Below, piece after piece: positions 11,070-21,401 of a stretch of DNA of 64,000 nt. Origin of the DNA: Distichodus sexfasciatus (taxonomy: Eukaryota; Chordata; Actinopteri; Characiformes; Distichodontidae). Below the pieces are notes generated by a model. The model was not told the origin of the DNA. It made no database searches and saw nothing but the letters and a program-made list of their open reading frames with translations. Within the stretch, counting starts at the first letter, position 1; each line of letters opens with the position of its first letter. The DNA lies in the NCBI GenBank assembly GCA_032718565.1, contig JAVGVS010000303.1:430179-494178 (forward strand), given 5' to 3'. A program made the position numbers and the translations under genes.

Positions 11070-11315
11070 AGTGAGGGAAAGTGAGTGATTATTTGTCATT
11101 GTGAATGCACCTCAGCACAGCACATCACAACAAAATGTGACCTCTGCATTTGACCCATCCATGAAGGAGCAGTGGGCAGAGCCTGGGTAGCAGTGCTTGG
11201 GGAGGGTACCTTGTTCATGAGTACCTCATTGAAACCTTTACCGGTCTGGGGTTTCAACCGGCAACCTTCTGATCATGGGGCGATTGCCCTACCTGTTAGG
11301 CTATCAACTGCCCGA
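11070..11315 (-). mobile_element. SINE family A, inverted
   Basis: Reverse orientation of the preceding copies: it begins with the 3' tail (GAGTGATTATTTGTCATTGT) and ends with the tRNA-like head (AACTGCCCG). With 10701-10950 it forms an inverted pair separated by about 120 bp. Confidence 0.88.
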
Positions 11316-11500
11316 AAGTTGGTAGTGTAACGGATTTGGGAGTGATCAGGAGGTCACCAGTTCAAGTCCCGGACCGGTAAAGGCACCACTGAGATACTCA
11401 TGAGCAAGTTATCATCTCCGAGCACTGCTCCCTGGGCGCTGGCAAAAGCTGCTACTGCTCCTACTCAGAAGTCACATTTCGTTGTGGTGCGCTGTGAATT
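11316..11500 (+). mobile_element. SINE family A, 3'-truncated
   Basis: The head AGTTGGTAGTGTAACGG starts immediately at the head of the inverted copy, so the two are head to head. B box GGTTCAAGTCCC is intact; the terminal GTTCACAATGACA is absent. Confidence 0.85.
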
Positions 11501-11644
11501 TACGTGAGTTATTGTACAGTACTTGCAAAGAAACAATTTGTAAACACAAGCTTGCTGTAGATTTATAGACTTTGATTTAAAACTACCGTATTTTACTGTA
11601 GTACAGTATTTAAAAGGTGGGGAAAAATAACTAAATTTACAGCT

Positions 11645-11870
11645 TCACAACATTTAATAAACTTTCATATCAATTTATTTATATAGCACTCTTTACAACA
11701 GACATACTCACAAAGCAGCTTTACATGTTATGAGCTCTAAACCCCTAATGAGCAAGCCTGGGGCGAGAGTGAAGAGGCAAAAACTCCTTTTGTGGTAAAT
11801 AAAAAGAAACCTTGAGAGGAATCAAGACTCAGAAGGGAGCCCCGTCGTCCTCTGGGCGATGCCGGATTGA
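11645..11870. mobile_element. teleost LINE/SINE 3'-region fragment
   Basis: TTTATTTATATAGCACTC, CACAAAGCAGCTTTACA, AACTCCTTTTGTGG and AAACCTTGAGAGGAATCAAG followed by AGACTCAGAAGGGAGCCC match the order of motifs in a very common fish interspersed repeat. I cannot assign superfamily or strand with certainty. A GT-rich tract follows (11868-11925). Confidence 0.6.
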
Positions 11871-11925
11871 ACGTGTGTGTGTGTGTCAGTGTGTCTGTGT
11901 GTGTAAATATATGTGTGTGTGTTTT

Positions 11926-12332
11926 GTAGAAAAAGCAGAAAAAAGGAAGATTGAAAGCCCATCCATAGAATGTGCAGCTATCACATCGCCGCATCGAAGC
12001 GCACTCGTTTAATTCTGGCCAAAAGATGAATTAGAATAATTGGCTCTCAAAGCTCGTCAGATCCTCTCTGGCCTCTCGTGTGAGTGTGTGTGTGTGCTTT
12101 TCATCCAAATCAGTGCGTATATGTGAGCGTGTGTGCGCCAAAGAATTCCCCTTTTGTAATCAGGGGTTGTTTTAACCATCGTGCCATTACTGAAATTGCT
12201 TCATGACCAGTTAGTCACACAGTAGTTCTTTTTGGGTCAAAGTCTTTTGGGGACCTTTTTTAGAATTATTTTAAAGGGACTAAAAGATCAAAGATAATCT
12301 GTCTAAATGTTCAAATTGGAGAATTTTCTCCT
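11926..12332. other. unique sequence with short GT tracts
   Basis: Short GT-rich stretches near 12080-12140; nothing else recognised. Confidence 0.4.
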
Positions 12333-12640
12333 GGTGCAGTCTCTGGCGTAACAGTTAGGGAGTTGGCCCCAGTGATCAGAGGGTCCTGGACCTGGACTTG
12401 CTCATGAGTACCTCAGTGGCACCTTTGCTGGTCCGGGACTTGAAATGGTGACCTCTTGATAACTCCCTAACTGTTGGGGCAGTTGATAGCATAACAGTTG
12501 GGGTGTTCGCCCCGTGATCGAAAGGGCGCTGGTTAAAATCCAAGGACTGGTAAAAGTATCTCATAGGTACTCATGAGCAAGGTACCTTCCCCAAGCACTG
12601 TTCACCAGGCAGTGCCCAAAAAAGCTTACCATGCTTAAAT
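12333..12640. mobile_element. rearranged SINE family A fragments
   Basis: Three pieces follow one another: a plus head (12333-12388, GGCGTAACAGTTAGGGAGTT), a minus piece (about 12389-12470, TGCTCATGAGTACCTCAGTG to CTCCCTAACTGTT), then a plus head and body (12471-12630, GGGGCAGTTGATAGCATAAC to CCAAGCACTGTTC). The inverted halves can fold back. Either two insertions or one inversion explains it. Confidence 0.8.
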
Positions 12641-13125
12641 GCTTCTGACTTAAATACTTCTGGACAATCAGCTGAAGGCCTGAAAGGGTTAACCAGTGGG
12701 ATTTAAAAAAAATAAAAATCTGTAATCAATTTCAAATAAGAACAAATCTCTGGCCAGAACTGTCATTTCATGAACCTAAATGTCACACTCCTCCTTTCTA
12801 TCCTGAAGGTTGCTACAAAAATCCTGCTACTGCAAGGTAAGTAATGAAAGCTTTCTAATAATGGCTTAGTTATGACTTGCTCTTTTATAGCTGAAGGACA
12901 AAAATATGGATGTGTGCAGAATAAACTTTTTTGACAGTATCTGCAATTCAACTGGAGTAACAAGTGGAGAGTGGCATCCAGGTTCCCTGGTGAAAGTCCT
13001 TGCTGGGGTTTTGTTTTTACCATTTAAAATCCACTGATTGGGATTAATGATTGGTCACATGGCTAATTGAACAGATAACAACATATTATTACCACATATT
13101 AGTTAATTACTATAAGAGTCCTGCC
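12641..13125. other. unique sequence, nothing recognised
   Basis: No frame or repeat that I can support. Confidence 0.4.
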
Positions 13126-13215
13126 CAGGGTTGGTCCCCGCCTTGCGCCCCTAGTCCCGGGATAGAGTCTGGTCCCTACGACCCCGATAGGGATTAAGCG
13201 GATCAGAAAATGAAA
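13126..13215 (+). mobile_element. SINE family B, 3' fragment
   Basis: CCCAGGGTTGGTCCCCGCCT, GGATAGAGTCTGGTCCCTAC and GGGATTAAGCGGATCAGAAA are the 3' third of the tRNA-derived SINE seen at 58840-59390. Confidence 0.75.
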
Positions 13216-13359
13216 TTAAATTATAAGTCAGTAATTGGTTCCCTTGGGTAATTGAGCAAATTGAATTTCTATTTGTTCAATTAGCCAGGTGAACAAATGA
13301 ATGATTTTAATTATTGTTATTATGTTATTATAGACATGTTATTGTCCAACTTTGCTAAA

Positions 13360-13360
13360 C

Positions 13361-13413
<53 letters not shown>

Positions 13414-13450
13414 TATTATTATTAATTATTATTATTATTATTATTATTTA
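13360..13450. repeat. (AAT)n then (ATT)n inverted microsatellite
   Basis: About 16 AAT units are followed directly by about 10 ATT units, which makes a self-complementary tract of about 90 bp able to fold into a hairpin. Confidence 0.95.
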
Positions 13451-14215
13451 TATAGCACCTTCATACTTGTGTAGTAATGAATGTGTAGAAAATTACACAA
13501 ATCACGTGTAGCACTTTAGTTTACACATTTTGTCTTAATGTTTAATAAAGTTGTGTTGGAAAAAGTCAGATCTTTTACACATAGTCATGTGTAGTTTTAA
13601 AACTTATGTGTAAGAATTTGGTACAGTTTGTATCCATTTAAAAATATCTTTTCTAAGAGTGATAATATTGCAAATACAGGCCAAATGTTGTACATTAAAA
13701 ATAAAATAAGGTAAAATGATAAACAACTAGCAGTTAAAGAATCAGCACGGAGAATGTTGATTTTGTGTATAAATCATGTAAAAAAGGGTAGATAAAATAA
13801 GCCAAAGCTTCCAGACTACTCACTTTCAGCCAGTATATAATTTTTTCTTGGTTATATGTGTTGCAATTGTCTTGGAGAAAAAGAATTAAAATTAACCAAA
13901 ATAAAAATCAGTTAAAACACAAAAATCGTTCATAACACTGCAAAATGCATCGACATAACCAAGCATACATCATAAATGTAAGTGTTATAGATGTTGCATA
14001 CCGGGAAAATAGCTCGATGCATATGCTTGGTTATATATATTAAAAATGATTTTTTTTTACTTCCAAAAATGGAAAGAATTCAAATAAAAAATGTTAAAAT
14101 AATAAATTAAAATATCAAATATTTTTAAAAAGCCAGGTTAAAAGACAACAAAACATCTCCATCATCCTGCCTTTTTAGTCCATCAATAGAAGTTTTCCAA
14201 GCAGAATAAATAATT
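13451..14215. other. AT-rich sequence with one inverted repeat
   Basis: ATAACCAAGCATACATC (about 13955-13971) is repeated inverted as GATGCATATGCTTGGTTAT (about 14016-14034), a stem of about 17-19 bp around a 45-bp spacer. No other structure recognised. Confidence 0.5.
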
Positions 14216-14399
14216 AAAACTTTGTGTTTAATTCAATATTATCTCGGTTTCCTTTTCGGTTCTGCAGTAAAACCGTAAACAGATCAGGTTCGTGCTTGTC
14301 GTTGTCGAATGATTTCATGAGGCACCGGGATGAAGAAGGAAAAGGAGGAGGAGGAGGAGGAGGAGAAAAGGAAAATATGCAGCTTACATCGCACTGTGG

Positions 14400-15310
14400 G
14401 GCAGAAATCTGCGCCCCGCTGCAGCTCTTATTAGCCCCGGGGGTAACAACCAAAACGAAAAAAACTCCCGGCGTCGGTGCTGCGCGTTCACCGACCGATT
14501 CCGGAGCGCTGGAAGTAACGAGGCTTTTTTTCGTGTGTGACGTCGCTGCTGAGCAGATCGACCAGACCATGCCCAAGAACATTGCCATCTCGCTTGCACT
14601 GCTTGACACCGGCGGACGTTCCGGTTATGCGGAAGTAACCTGAACGGCGATCGCATTGCCGACTTATAAATAATAATCATCTTTATTTAGATTTTGCATT
14701 TTTGCACGTAATTCCTTTCAACTTTTTTTGCAATTCCTCGGGTTTTGCAATTAATTCTTTTGATCCCGTTCATTTTGGCAATTAATTCTGTTATTCAGAT
14801 TTTTTTTCAATCAGAAACGATGACCGGTACCGTTCGAGCAGCGTGAGTGATGCTCACGGACCGGCTCCGTTTCATCAACACCGTTTCAGCACCGCGGTCA
14901 TGACTTACTCACCACCGTGCCGCCGCCGCCGTTAATAAAAAAAACGGAAACCGACATGAAAAACGGTTTCGGTTCTGCGTTTTACCCACGCGCGGTTGGA
15001 CGGTTAAACAAATCAAAAGAAAACCGAGCGCGCGCATCCGTTCACCGTGCGCCTTGCCTCTGCGCCCGGAAAGGAGAAGACAGAACAGAACAGGTTGCGC
15101 AAGAACAAGAACTGCGACGCGCTGTGCAGGAATTACCGAGCACCGACGGTTAACGGAGCGCACGGAGAGCTGATATGGGTGAAAGCCGTCTTATCTTGCA
15201 CGGTGATGCGGGTGATTTATTTGAATTTGCAAAGTTGAAAATCGGTTTGTAGTCGATCGCGGATTCGGTGAAGCTGCACCCAACTGTTTTATGAAACGCG
15301 GTTTATTTCT
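14400..15310. promoter_or_regulatory. CpG-rich block, possible promoter or first exon
   Basis: CpG dinucleotides are dense from about 14400 to 15310 (for example CGCGCGCATCCG near 15027 and GCCGCCGCCGCCG near 14921) against a CpG-poor background. A purine-rich GGA tract (14342-14362) sits at its left edge. Overlapping frames on both strands (14224-14643 and others) are expected in GC-rich DNA and are not convincing. CpG-rich blocks of this size commonly mark unmethylated vertebrate promoters. No TATA box or splice junction can be assigned. Confidence 0.45.
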
Positions 15311-15339
15311 GGAGGAAAGTGGGTAAATTGTTTTCCAAA

Positions 15340-15910
15340 AAAAAAAGCCTAAACTGCCTACACACAAAACCCTCTAAAACCTCAAAACTCTCAACCAAAA
15401 ATCTTCCCCTAAAGGGTTAAAGACCTCAAGCCTGCCCTCCTCCACAAAAAAAAACAAAAACATTCCAACAATCATCTATAACCCCCAGATAATCAAAACT
15501 GTCTAGTTTCATCTCTCCTAAAAGACCTCAAAAACACTCTACCAAACCTTCGGGCTCCCCTAAACGGTAAAGACTTTAACGCTTCCAACCTCAAGACAAT
15601 AATCAAACTGTGCAGCACTATCCCTCCTAAAAATCCCCCTAGAACATCAAAACTCTAAAGCCAACTCGCCAGGACTCCCCTAAATTTGGGAAGACCTCAG
15701 ACCTCACCAAAAAAAAAGCTCATGGCCCTATCTCCTAAAAATGCCCCTATGACCTCAAAACTCTAAACCTCCAGGCACCCCTAAATGGGTGAAGACCTCA
15801 ACCCTACTCCTCAAAAACCTTTTCAACTCTCCTTAAGTGGATTAAACCCCCAATATTCAAAAACTGTCTGTTAAAAATGGCCCTAAGACCTCAAACCTCT
15901 AAACCAATAA
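15340..15910. repeat. C/A-rich degenerate tandem repeat
   Basis: Modules TCCTAAAAATGCCCCTA, GACCTCAAAACTCTAAA, CTCCCCTAAA and GGTGAAGACCTCAA recur in the same order about five times, with spacing of about 105-150 bp (module starts near 15376, 15517, 15622, 15740 and 15866). The plus strand has very few G residues outside a GGGT/GGGA core. It is an old, diverged array. Confidence 0.7.
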
Positions 15911-16529
15911 CGTCCAGTCTAGAAACCCAAATCAGCACCTTTGCCATAAATAATCAACTATCCAAATGCACTCTTGTTTTTTGGGGTCATTTTTGCTGCG
16001 TAGTTTGTATCCCAAGCTCAAGTAGACCAGCATTGGCTTGCTCGGTGATGCTCAGGTGGTGGTGAAAAGCTAATGTTGGCTAGCTGGTCGCGGCACAAAG
16101 CATTTTTTTTCCTTCTGTGTAGAGTCGGACTGCTTTCACAACAGCAGGCTTTAAAAACGATGTGTTTTTCCCGAGCTCGGAAGGCGACAATCTGCGAGGG
16201 CAGCCGTGTTTTATTTATTTATTTATTTTTTACCTCCAGCCCTGTTTGCGGCACGTGAGTTACATAAAGATGACAAGCCAGTTACACGCTCTATTCATTC
16301 TTTGGCATATCGCAGCCGCAATGCAACTGGCTAGAAGGTCTGCCGTTTGTCAGTCTATACTTCGGTGGCGATTGTTGTATCAAATGACCCCATTGCGGAG
16401 GCAGAGAAAAGAAAGCTCATTCCCTGGCATCTTCCAATTACTGCTCAGCCTCGTGTTCTAGCACATCTGTGGTGCCAACTCTACGGAAAACCTTTCAGGT
16501 GCCAGCCCCAATCTAGTCATCCATTTGAA
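15911..16529. other. unique sequence, nothing recognised
   Basis: Short frames, a (TTTA)n run near 16208-16228, no recognised repeat or domain. Confidence 0.4.
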
Positions 16530-17200
16530 CAGCGCTGAAGCTGGTAGTGTTAATAAGCTATCAGTAGCGGCCATTTTAAATTGTTCTAGCTCCAAAGTAA
16601 CACATTATTACAGAATAAAACCACAAAATTTTCTCTCCTTATTGGTCAAAGTGCCATCTGATAGACTACAGTGCCGTGTTTTTGCGGTGTAGCTAACTAC
16701 AATCAGTGACACTACCAACTTAACTGCTTATTCTGCAACTTATCAGCAGGGTTACTTTAAAACGTCAGAGTCTTTGTGCAACTACTATTTGTTACAGTTA
16801 GTGATGTAACATAGCAACGAATATATACATACAATAATACATGTATTTTTTTCTTTACAAAGAGGAGTTTTTACAACTAGCAGTGCTTTATTGGCTTATG
16901 AATGAGTAGAAGTAAGCATCTGGATTGGCTACTGTGTGTTGTGTAGCTACATTTGTTGAAACTACTAATTTATCTACATTTTCAATAGTTTATCTAGAAC
17001 AATGAAATTTCAAAAGTAACTTTTCAAAACTAATAGTGATGTAGATAAATCACTACATTGTTGCAAAAATATTACATTATTTTTTCACAGACAGTTATTT
17101 TCAGCTACAGGTGTTTGATTGGGGCCATGGCACCTGATAGTAAAACATGTGCCATTGCATCACATGCGCTGCTGAAAGATGGGGAATCCACCTTGCTGAC
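16530..17200. repeat. TAGCTAC-type interspersed repeat, copy 1
   Basis: Scattered GTAGCTAACTAC, AAAAGTAACTTTTCAAAAC and TTATTTTCAGCTACAGGTG motifs identify a decayed fish repeat that also occurs at 35217-36775 and 56480-56920. The right part (17090-17200) matches 36465-36600 in order, including GGCCATGGCA / GGCCCACATGGCA and AGATGGGGAATCCACCTT / AGATGGAGTCTACCTT. Superfamily not assigned. Confidence 0.5.
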
Positions 17201-17519
17201 TTCAAAGACGAAACGCACAGAAAGTCGAACACTCTCTACCTCCAAAACGTCACTGGAACCTTATTGTGATATGTAAAAATAATACTTATAATACTTTTAA
17301 CATCATGTTTCACATTGTTTAATATGTATTGTGTTAGACAAATATGAAAAGGAATATATAAAGCGTATAAATATGAAAAGTTGCTTACAAGAAGTCATAA
17401 CACTGAGGTCAGCATTGAGAGACTCTCCCTCCACCCTAGAGGCGCAGCCACTTGCGTTAATCGTGAGTGCATTCTGCTATTAATTCTGTTTTTTTTGTAT
17501 GAAAGATGCTATATTATTA
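17201..17519. other. unique sequence, nothing recognised
   Basis: AT-rich, no supported feature; an (ATG)n tract follows at 17519-17541. Confidence 0.4.
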
Positions 17520-17539
17520 TGATGATGATGATGATGATG

Positions 17540-18300
17540 ATGCGTGGTGTCCACTAGAGGGCGCTGTTGTGCAGGTGAGGAAGAGGAGGAGGAGGAAGGT
17601 GAGAGGCGCGAGGAGGAGCGCTGAGAGATGACAGAACTTAATCAGTGTAGAAATGATGCTCAGTCTTTCAGCGAGTCTCAGCGGGAGAGGAGGAGGAGGA
17701 GGAGGAGAGGGAGAAGAAGACCTGCAGCTTTTACACCTCTGATCGACACTCTGCAGCGGTTTCACCTGGTGGGCGCGACTCGAGCGTGTTAACATCAAGT
17801 AAATACCCATTCTGACGTGTTTGCATTGCTGCACATCTGGGAGTCTCTCCACCGCACCGGACTGCAGCGCTCCCTCACTCTCTCACCTCGTCAGATAAAA
17901 ACTCAACCCAGAGACAGACTTGTCCCTGAGCTCGTCTGGAAGAGATTAAACCCGACTCTTGTTTCCTCTTTTATGGTTTTACATTTTTACTCCGCTAACC
18001 CCCAGCGTTAGCAGGCGGCTAACGGCGGGACGTTAACGCCGCGTTCCTGCCCGACGAGACACGTTCGCTCGCTCGTTCGACCTGCCTCAGGACATGCAGG
18101 AGCTAACTTAGCGTTTTAATCGATTTTCACCTCAAACAGATGGCCTCTCTTTCACAAACAGCCATCGGAGGAAGCCTTTCTTGCCACAAACAGCACAGGT
18201 AGGTGAGCCTGAGTGTCGATATTTGCAATTTTCCTGTCAGAAGCGACTCTGGGGAAGGCTGTTAGCTTAGCGGGGCTAGCCCTAGTTGCGCGTGACGTGA
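17540..18300 (+). promoter_or_regulatory. CpG-rich promoter-like block with GGA tracts
   Basis: Two AGG/GGA purine tracts (17578-17600 and 17688-17712) are followed by a CpG-rich stretch (17740-18300; for example GTTCGCTCGCTCGTTCGACC near 18064). The exon-like segment at 18140-18198 with a strong donor lies inside. This arrangement resembles a vertebrate CpG-island promoter, 5' untranslated region and first coding exon transcribed to the right. Transcription start is not determinable here. Confidence 0.5.
18140..18198 (+). CDS. possible first coding exon of an unknown gene
   Basis: ATG at 18140 has a G at +4 (AAACAGATGG; C at -3, so the context is only moderate). Nineteen codons follow (MASLSQTAIGGSLSCHKQH) plus two bases of a split codon, then CAG|GTAGGTGAG, a strong splice donor at 18199. 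The block is CpG-rich. I do not recognise the peptide. It cannot be the first exon of the LRRTM gene downstream: joining it to 45887 reads AGG TTC TGT GTT TGG CAG TAA, a stop. The next exon is not identified in the window. Short length and absence of homology make this tentative; a noncoding first exon is an alternative. Confidence 0.35.
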
Positions 18301-18636
18301 CGGCTGCGTCTAAAAATACAGTTTTAAAAATACAGCGTTTGATAAACCGTGTTTTCCTTACACAACTTAAGGACTTGGCAAACCATTTTGGTGCATGTGT
18401 TTTAGAGGGTGTAATTTCTCTACGCTGTTTGTGCTAAGATTTAGGGAATATAGTCCAAATTTCGGTGGTAAATGAGGTTAAAGGGGCTTCGTTAGCTAGG
18501 TGTCCCCGTTGACTTTCATTCATGACTAGCCACGTTAGCATGCTTGGAATGGACCTGTGCTTTAATCTTATGACGCGACTAGAGTGAAGTGCTGTCTAAG
18601 TGACAAATAATCGAATTAATTTTGAATATTTGCTAA

Positions 18637-18638
<2 letters not shown>
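18301..18638. other. unique sequence right of the CpG block
   Basis: Probably first-intron sequence if the exon at 18140 is real. Nothing else seen. Confidence 0.35.
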
Positions 18639-18688
<50 letters not shown>

Positions 18689-18735
18689 GTATATGTATGT
18701 GTGTGTATATATATATGTATATATATACACACACC
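18639..18735. repeat. (CT)n(AT)n(GT)n compound microsatellite
   Basis: About 15 CT units, then alternating AT/GT units, run directly into an inverted SINE. Confidence 0.97.
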
Positions 18736-18858
18736 ACAGTGAAATGTGACCTCTGCGTTTGACCCATCCCCATTCGTGAAGGAGCAGTGGGCAGCTTTTT
18801 TGGCAGTGCTTGGGGACGGTACCTACCTCAGTGGTACCTTTACCAGTCCAGGGCATGA
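18736..18858 (-). mobile_element. SINE family A, truncated both ends
   Basis: Inverted; runs from CAGTGAAATGTGACCTCTGC to GGTACCTTTACCAGTCC. The AT/CT microsatellite replaces its 3' tail and the tRNA-like head is missing. Confidence 0.82.
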
Positions 18859-18929
18859 CTGTCTAATGGAGGATGCTATGGGAACCTCTCTGAATGAAAA
18901 TTCCTGTCGTTCTATCCACCGTTAAAGTT

Positions 18930-19342
18930 TATTCTAAAATGCCTGATTTTGCAGCAGCTTTTCTAAAAAAAACCATTGTGGTGTTTTTAGCCGTTTTGTT
19001 GCAATAAAATTGTGGGAGCAAGTCAAAGTTGCAGAAAAAATTGCGATTTTGTCCCCTTTTATAATGATTCTTTAACTAACCTCAAAATAAAGGGCACAAA
19101 ACCACTATTATTTTTATTAACCATTAATCATTGTTATTTTTGAAGGTAAACGTGAACTTGTTTTTATGACACGTCTGCTGTGTCTTCTAAACGTAACATG
19201 GAAGTGAGGTCACTGACGTATGGCTCAACGTTTGTGGGAAACTGCAATGATTGGTCAAAAATGCACGGTAGTAATGATTTGCGGGGATTGGATGAATTTT
19301 CGTAAATAGTTGCCATCGTAACATCACAAAATCCTGGAGGGT
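18930..19342 (+). mobile_element. CCTCCAGG TIR element, copy 1
   Basis: Begins ATGCCTGATTTTGCAGCAGC, lacking the extreme left end, and ends AAATCCTGGAGGG, the inverted counterpart of the left end seen in copy 3 (CCTCCAGGATTT). Internal landmarks shared by all four copies are TTGTTGCAATAAA, AACCACTATT, GGAAGTGAG.TCACTGACGTA and GATTGGTCAAAA. No coding capacity: a non-autonomous DNA element, superfamily unassigned. Confidence 0.75.
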
Positions 19343-19904
19343 CGGGTTAAAGGACAGTCTAGAATGAGACTCTGCCATCATCAAACAACCAGTTAACAGG
19401 ATGTACGACATGCACTGTTATATAGTATTTTTGCATTGTAGGTTTTAGTTTATAGTAGTCACCAATGTTCCAATGCTTAAGTATTTAAAAAAATGCATTT
19501 TACATCATTGGAAAAGTGGTTAAAAGTTGGCGATGTGACATGGCTAGGTGTGTACAAGTTTGATCATTATACAGTTAACAATTTAAGGTCTGTCGATATC
19601 ACAAAGTCCGCTACAATATGATTTTAATTCAATTCAGTTCAGAAGCCAGCAAGCAGAGATTTAAATAAAAACAGTTTTATAAAAAATAAATAAATAAAAT
19701 AAAATAAAATAAAAATAAACCTCAAGTTCAATATGAAGTGATGTAGTAGCATTACAATATGCATGGTGTCTGAACATTTTCATTTTGGATCAATGTAGAT
19801 TAATGTATTGTTACAGGTCTAGCAAAAACTTTGACTGGTCATATAGGTTTTAAAGTAGCAATATATTTACGACAACAAAGTCGTATTTACCACGTCAAAG
19901 TCGT
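19343..19904. other. unique sequence with (TAAA)n tract
   Basis: TAAA/AAAAT tract at about 19680-19717. CGTCAAAGTCGTATTTA is duplicated at 19875-19915, next to the LINE tail. Confidence 0.45.
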
Positions 19905-20240
19905 ATTTAAGACGTCAAGTAAACTTTGCCATCTCTGCTATATACTGTACAGGTATACAAAGAGATGAGACGACGTGGCTCCAGCTTTTAACAGTGCACA
20001 GAACAAAACAAGCAACAAAGGACAAATAAGGCACATAGAATAAGCAATATATAAATATAATGTAAAATATACACTTTAAACTAGAAGTAGAAGGAGAGAC
20101 AATTAGGAGGCGGTGTTCAGCCCACAACTATGGTCTTGGAGTTGTCTTTAACACTGGATGTAACAGTTTCGTTATGAATAATTCTATACAGTCTATTAAA
20201 TAAAACACTATCTGAGCTAGATTCAAGTCAGATCTTGTAA
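19905..20240 (-). mobile_element. LINE 3' tail type 2, inverted, copy 1
   Basis: AGTAAACTTTGCCATCTCTG, TATACTGTACAGGTATAC, GAGACGACGTGGCTCCAG and AATATATAAATATAATGTAA occur in the same order in the insertion at 35637-36276. On the minus strand it would end in AAAGTTTACT plus tandem GAC/TTTGAC units. No protein sequence present. Confidence 0.65.
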
Positions 20241-21138
20241 GTACAGATACTGTAACAGCAGTGGAGAACTAGAGTCTGGGATACGGCAAAAAAATGGGAT
20301 ACACACTAATATTGTTGAGATTTGACCATAGAGTTTTTGGAGAGCGAAAATGGATATATTTCAGTTCCCAGATACGTTACACATATCATTCAATGTATCA
20401 ACAGTTTGCTTGTGTTCTGTTACCTGAACTTAAGTCTAATTGAGTTCTAGGTTTAGTGCAGATCTAGCATCTGGTCCACATTACAATATTGTGTAACACT
20501 CATAAAGTCTGTTCCAGTCATTAATACAGACCTCTCATACATCATCACATAAAATACAACATTTCATTAGTGGAGCTACGGACAGCATCTTGGTACAAAT
20601 GACCAGAATTTCAATATCTACACATACAGACCGCGTCTGTGGCAATTAAATAATAATAGTGCTGAGACTTCGCCGTCAATGTGTGCATTAGGCTCGCTTC
20701 TCACAAGTGACTGTGTCTCTGGTAATTAGGTTTGCTGCATCCCTGCACTTACTCGACTGTTATATTAGAGAACTTTACTTACATTTGCTTAAAATAAGGA
20801 ATCAAGGCCTTCCTGAGTAAATGGTTTCACTGCTTCGTCTGATCAGTGTTGATGATGCAAATGGAAATGTATTTTACTCCATCCATGGCCAATATTGTTG
20901 CGCCCCAGGTGATAAATAAAGCACACGGAGATGATTTTTAAATGAAACTAATTTAAATTCACCCCAGGGTTAAAAATTAAACTAATAAGCTGAATCCTGG
21001 AATGTTCTATCCTCTTCATTGGAAGTGTATATACTTATTGGTCACTAATAGATAAAAGATAAAACACACATGCCTTACAGGTCACTTGACTACATGAGCA
21101 GTGTCGACCAAATATTAAAGACACAGCAGAGACACCAA
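20241..21138. other. unique sequence, nothing recognised
   Basis: May include more of the LINE fragment on its left side. No frames or RNA genes supported. Confidence 0.4.
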
Positions 21139-21180
21139 TAATAATAATAACAATAATAATAATAATATAATAATAATATT
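21139..21180. repeat. (AAT)n microsatellite
   Basis: Imperfect AAT/AAC units. Confidence 0.9.
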
Positions 21181-21317
21181 GTAGGAAACGCCATACTAGT
21201 GTGTAGTGTGTACACTGTAGCCGAGTGACTACTTTTATTCTGTTTACCAATTCATTGGCCAAAACCTGATTGATATTTTGTCATAATACAGAACCTACAA
21301 ACATGAGTTCTTTGGAA

Positions 21318-21374
21318 ATCCTTCACATTTTACGACAGTATCTGTATTTTAAGTTATTTCTCAATTTTGACATT
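21318..21374 (+). repeat. left member of a 57-bp direct repeat flanking the GACA array
   Basis: ATCCTTCACATT, CAGTATCTGTATTT and ATTTCTCAATTTTGACATT recur in the same order at 22188-22244, on the other side of the tetranucleotide array. Confidence 0.85.
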
Positions 21375-21401
21375 CACACTTAGGGTCTCAAACGTGAAGG
21401 C

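Noticed and set aside
14224..14643. 139-codon plus and 131-codon minus frames
   Set aside because: Overlapping opposite frames in GC-rich DNA with a GGA tract coding poly-Gly or poly-Pro; no domain, no splice context.
15174..15184. ATGGGTGAAAG as LRRTM first exon end (ATGG|GTGAAA)
   Set aside because: The form fits but the donor is weak and the match is too short to be more than chance; kept only as a thing to test.
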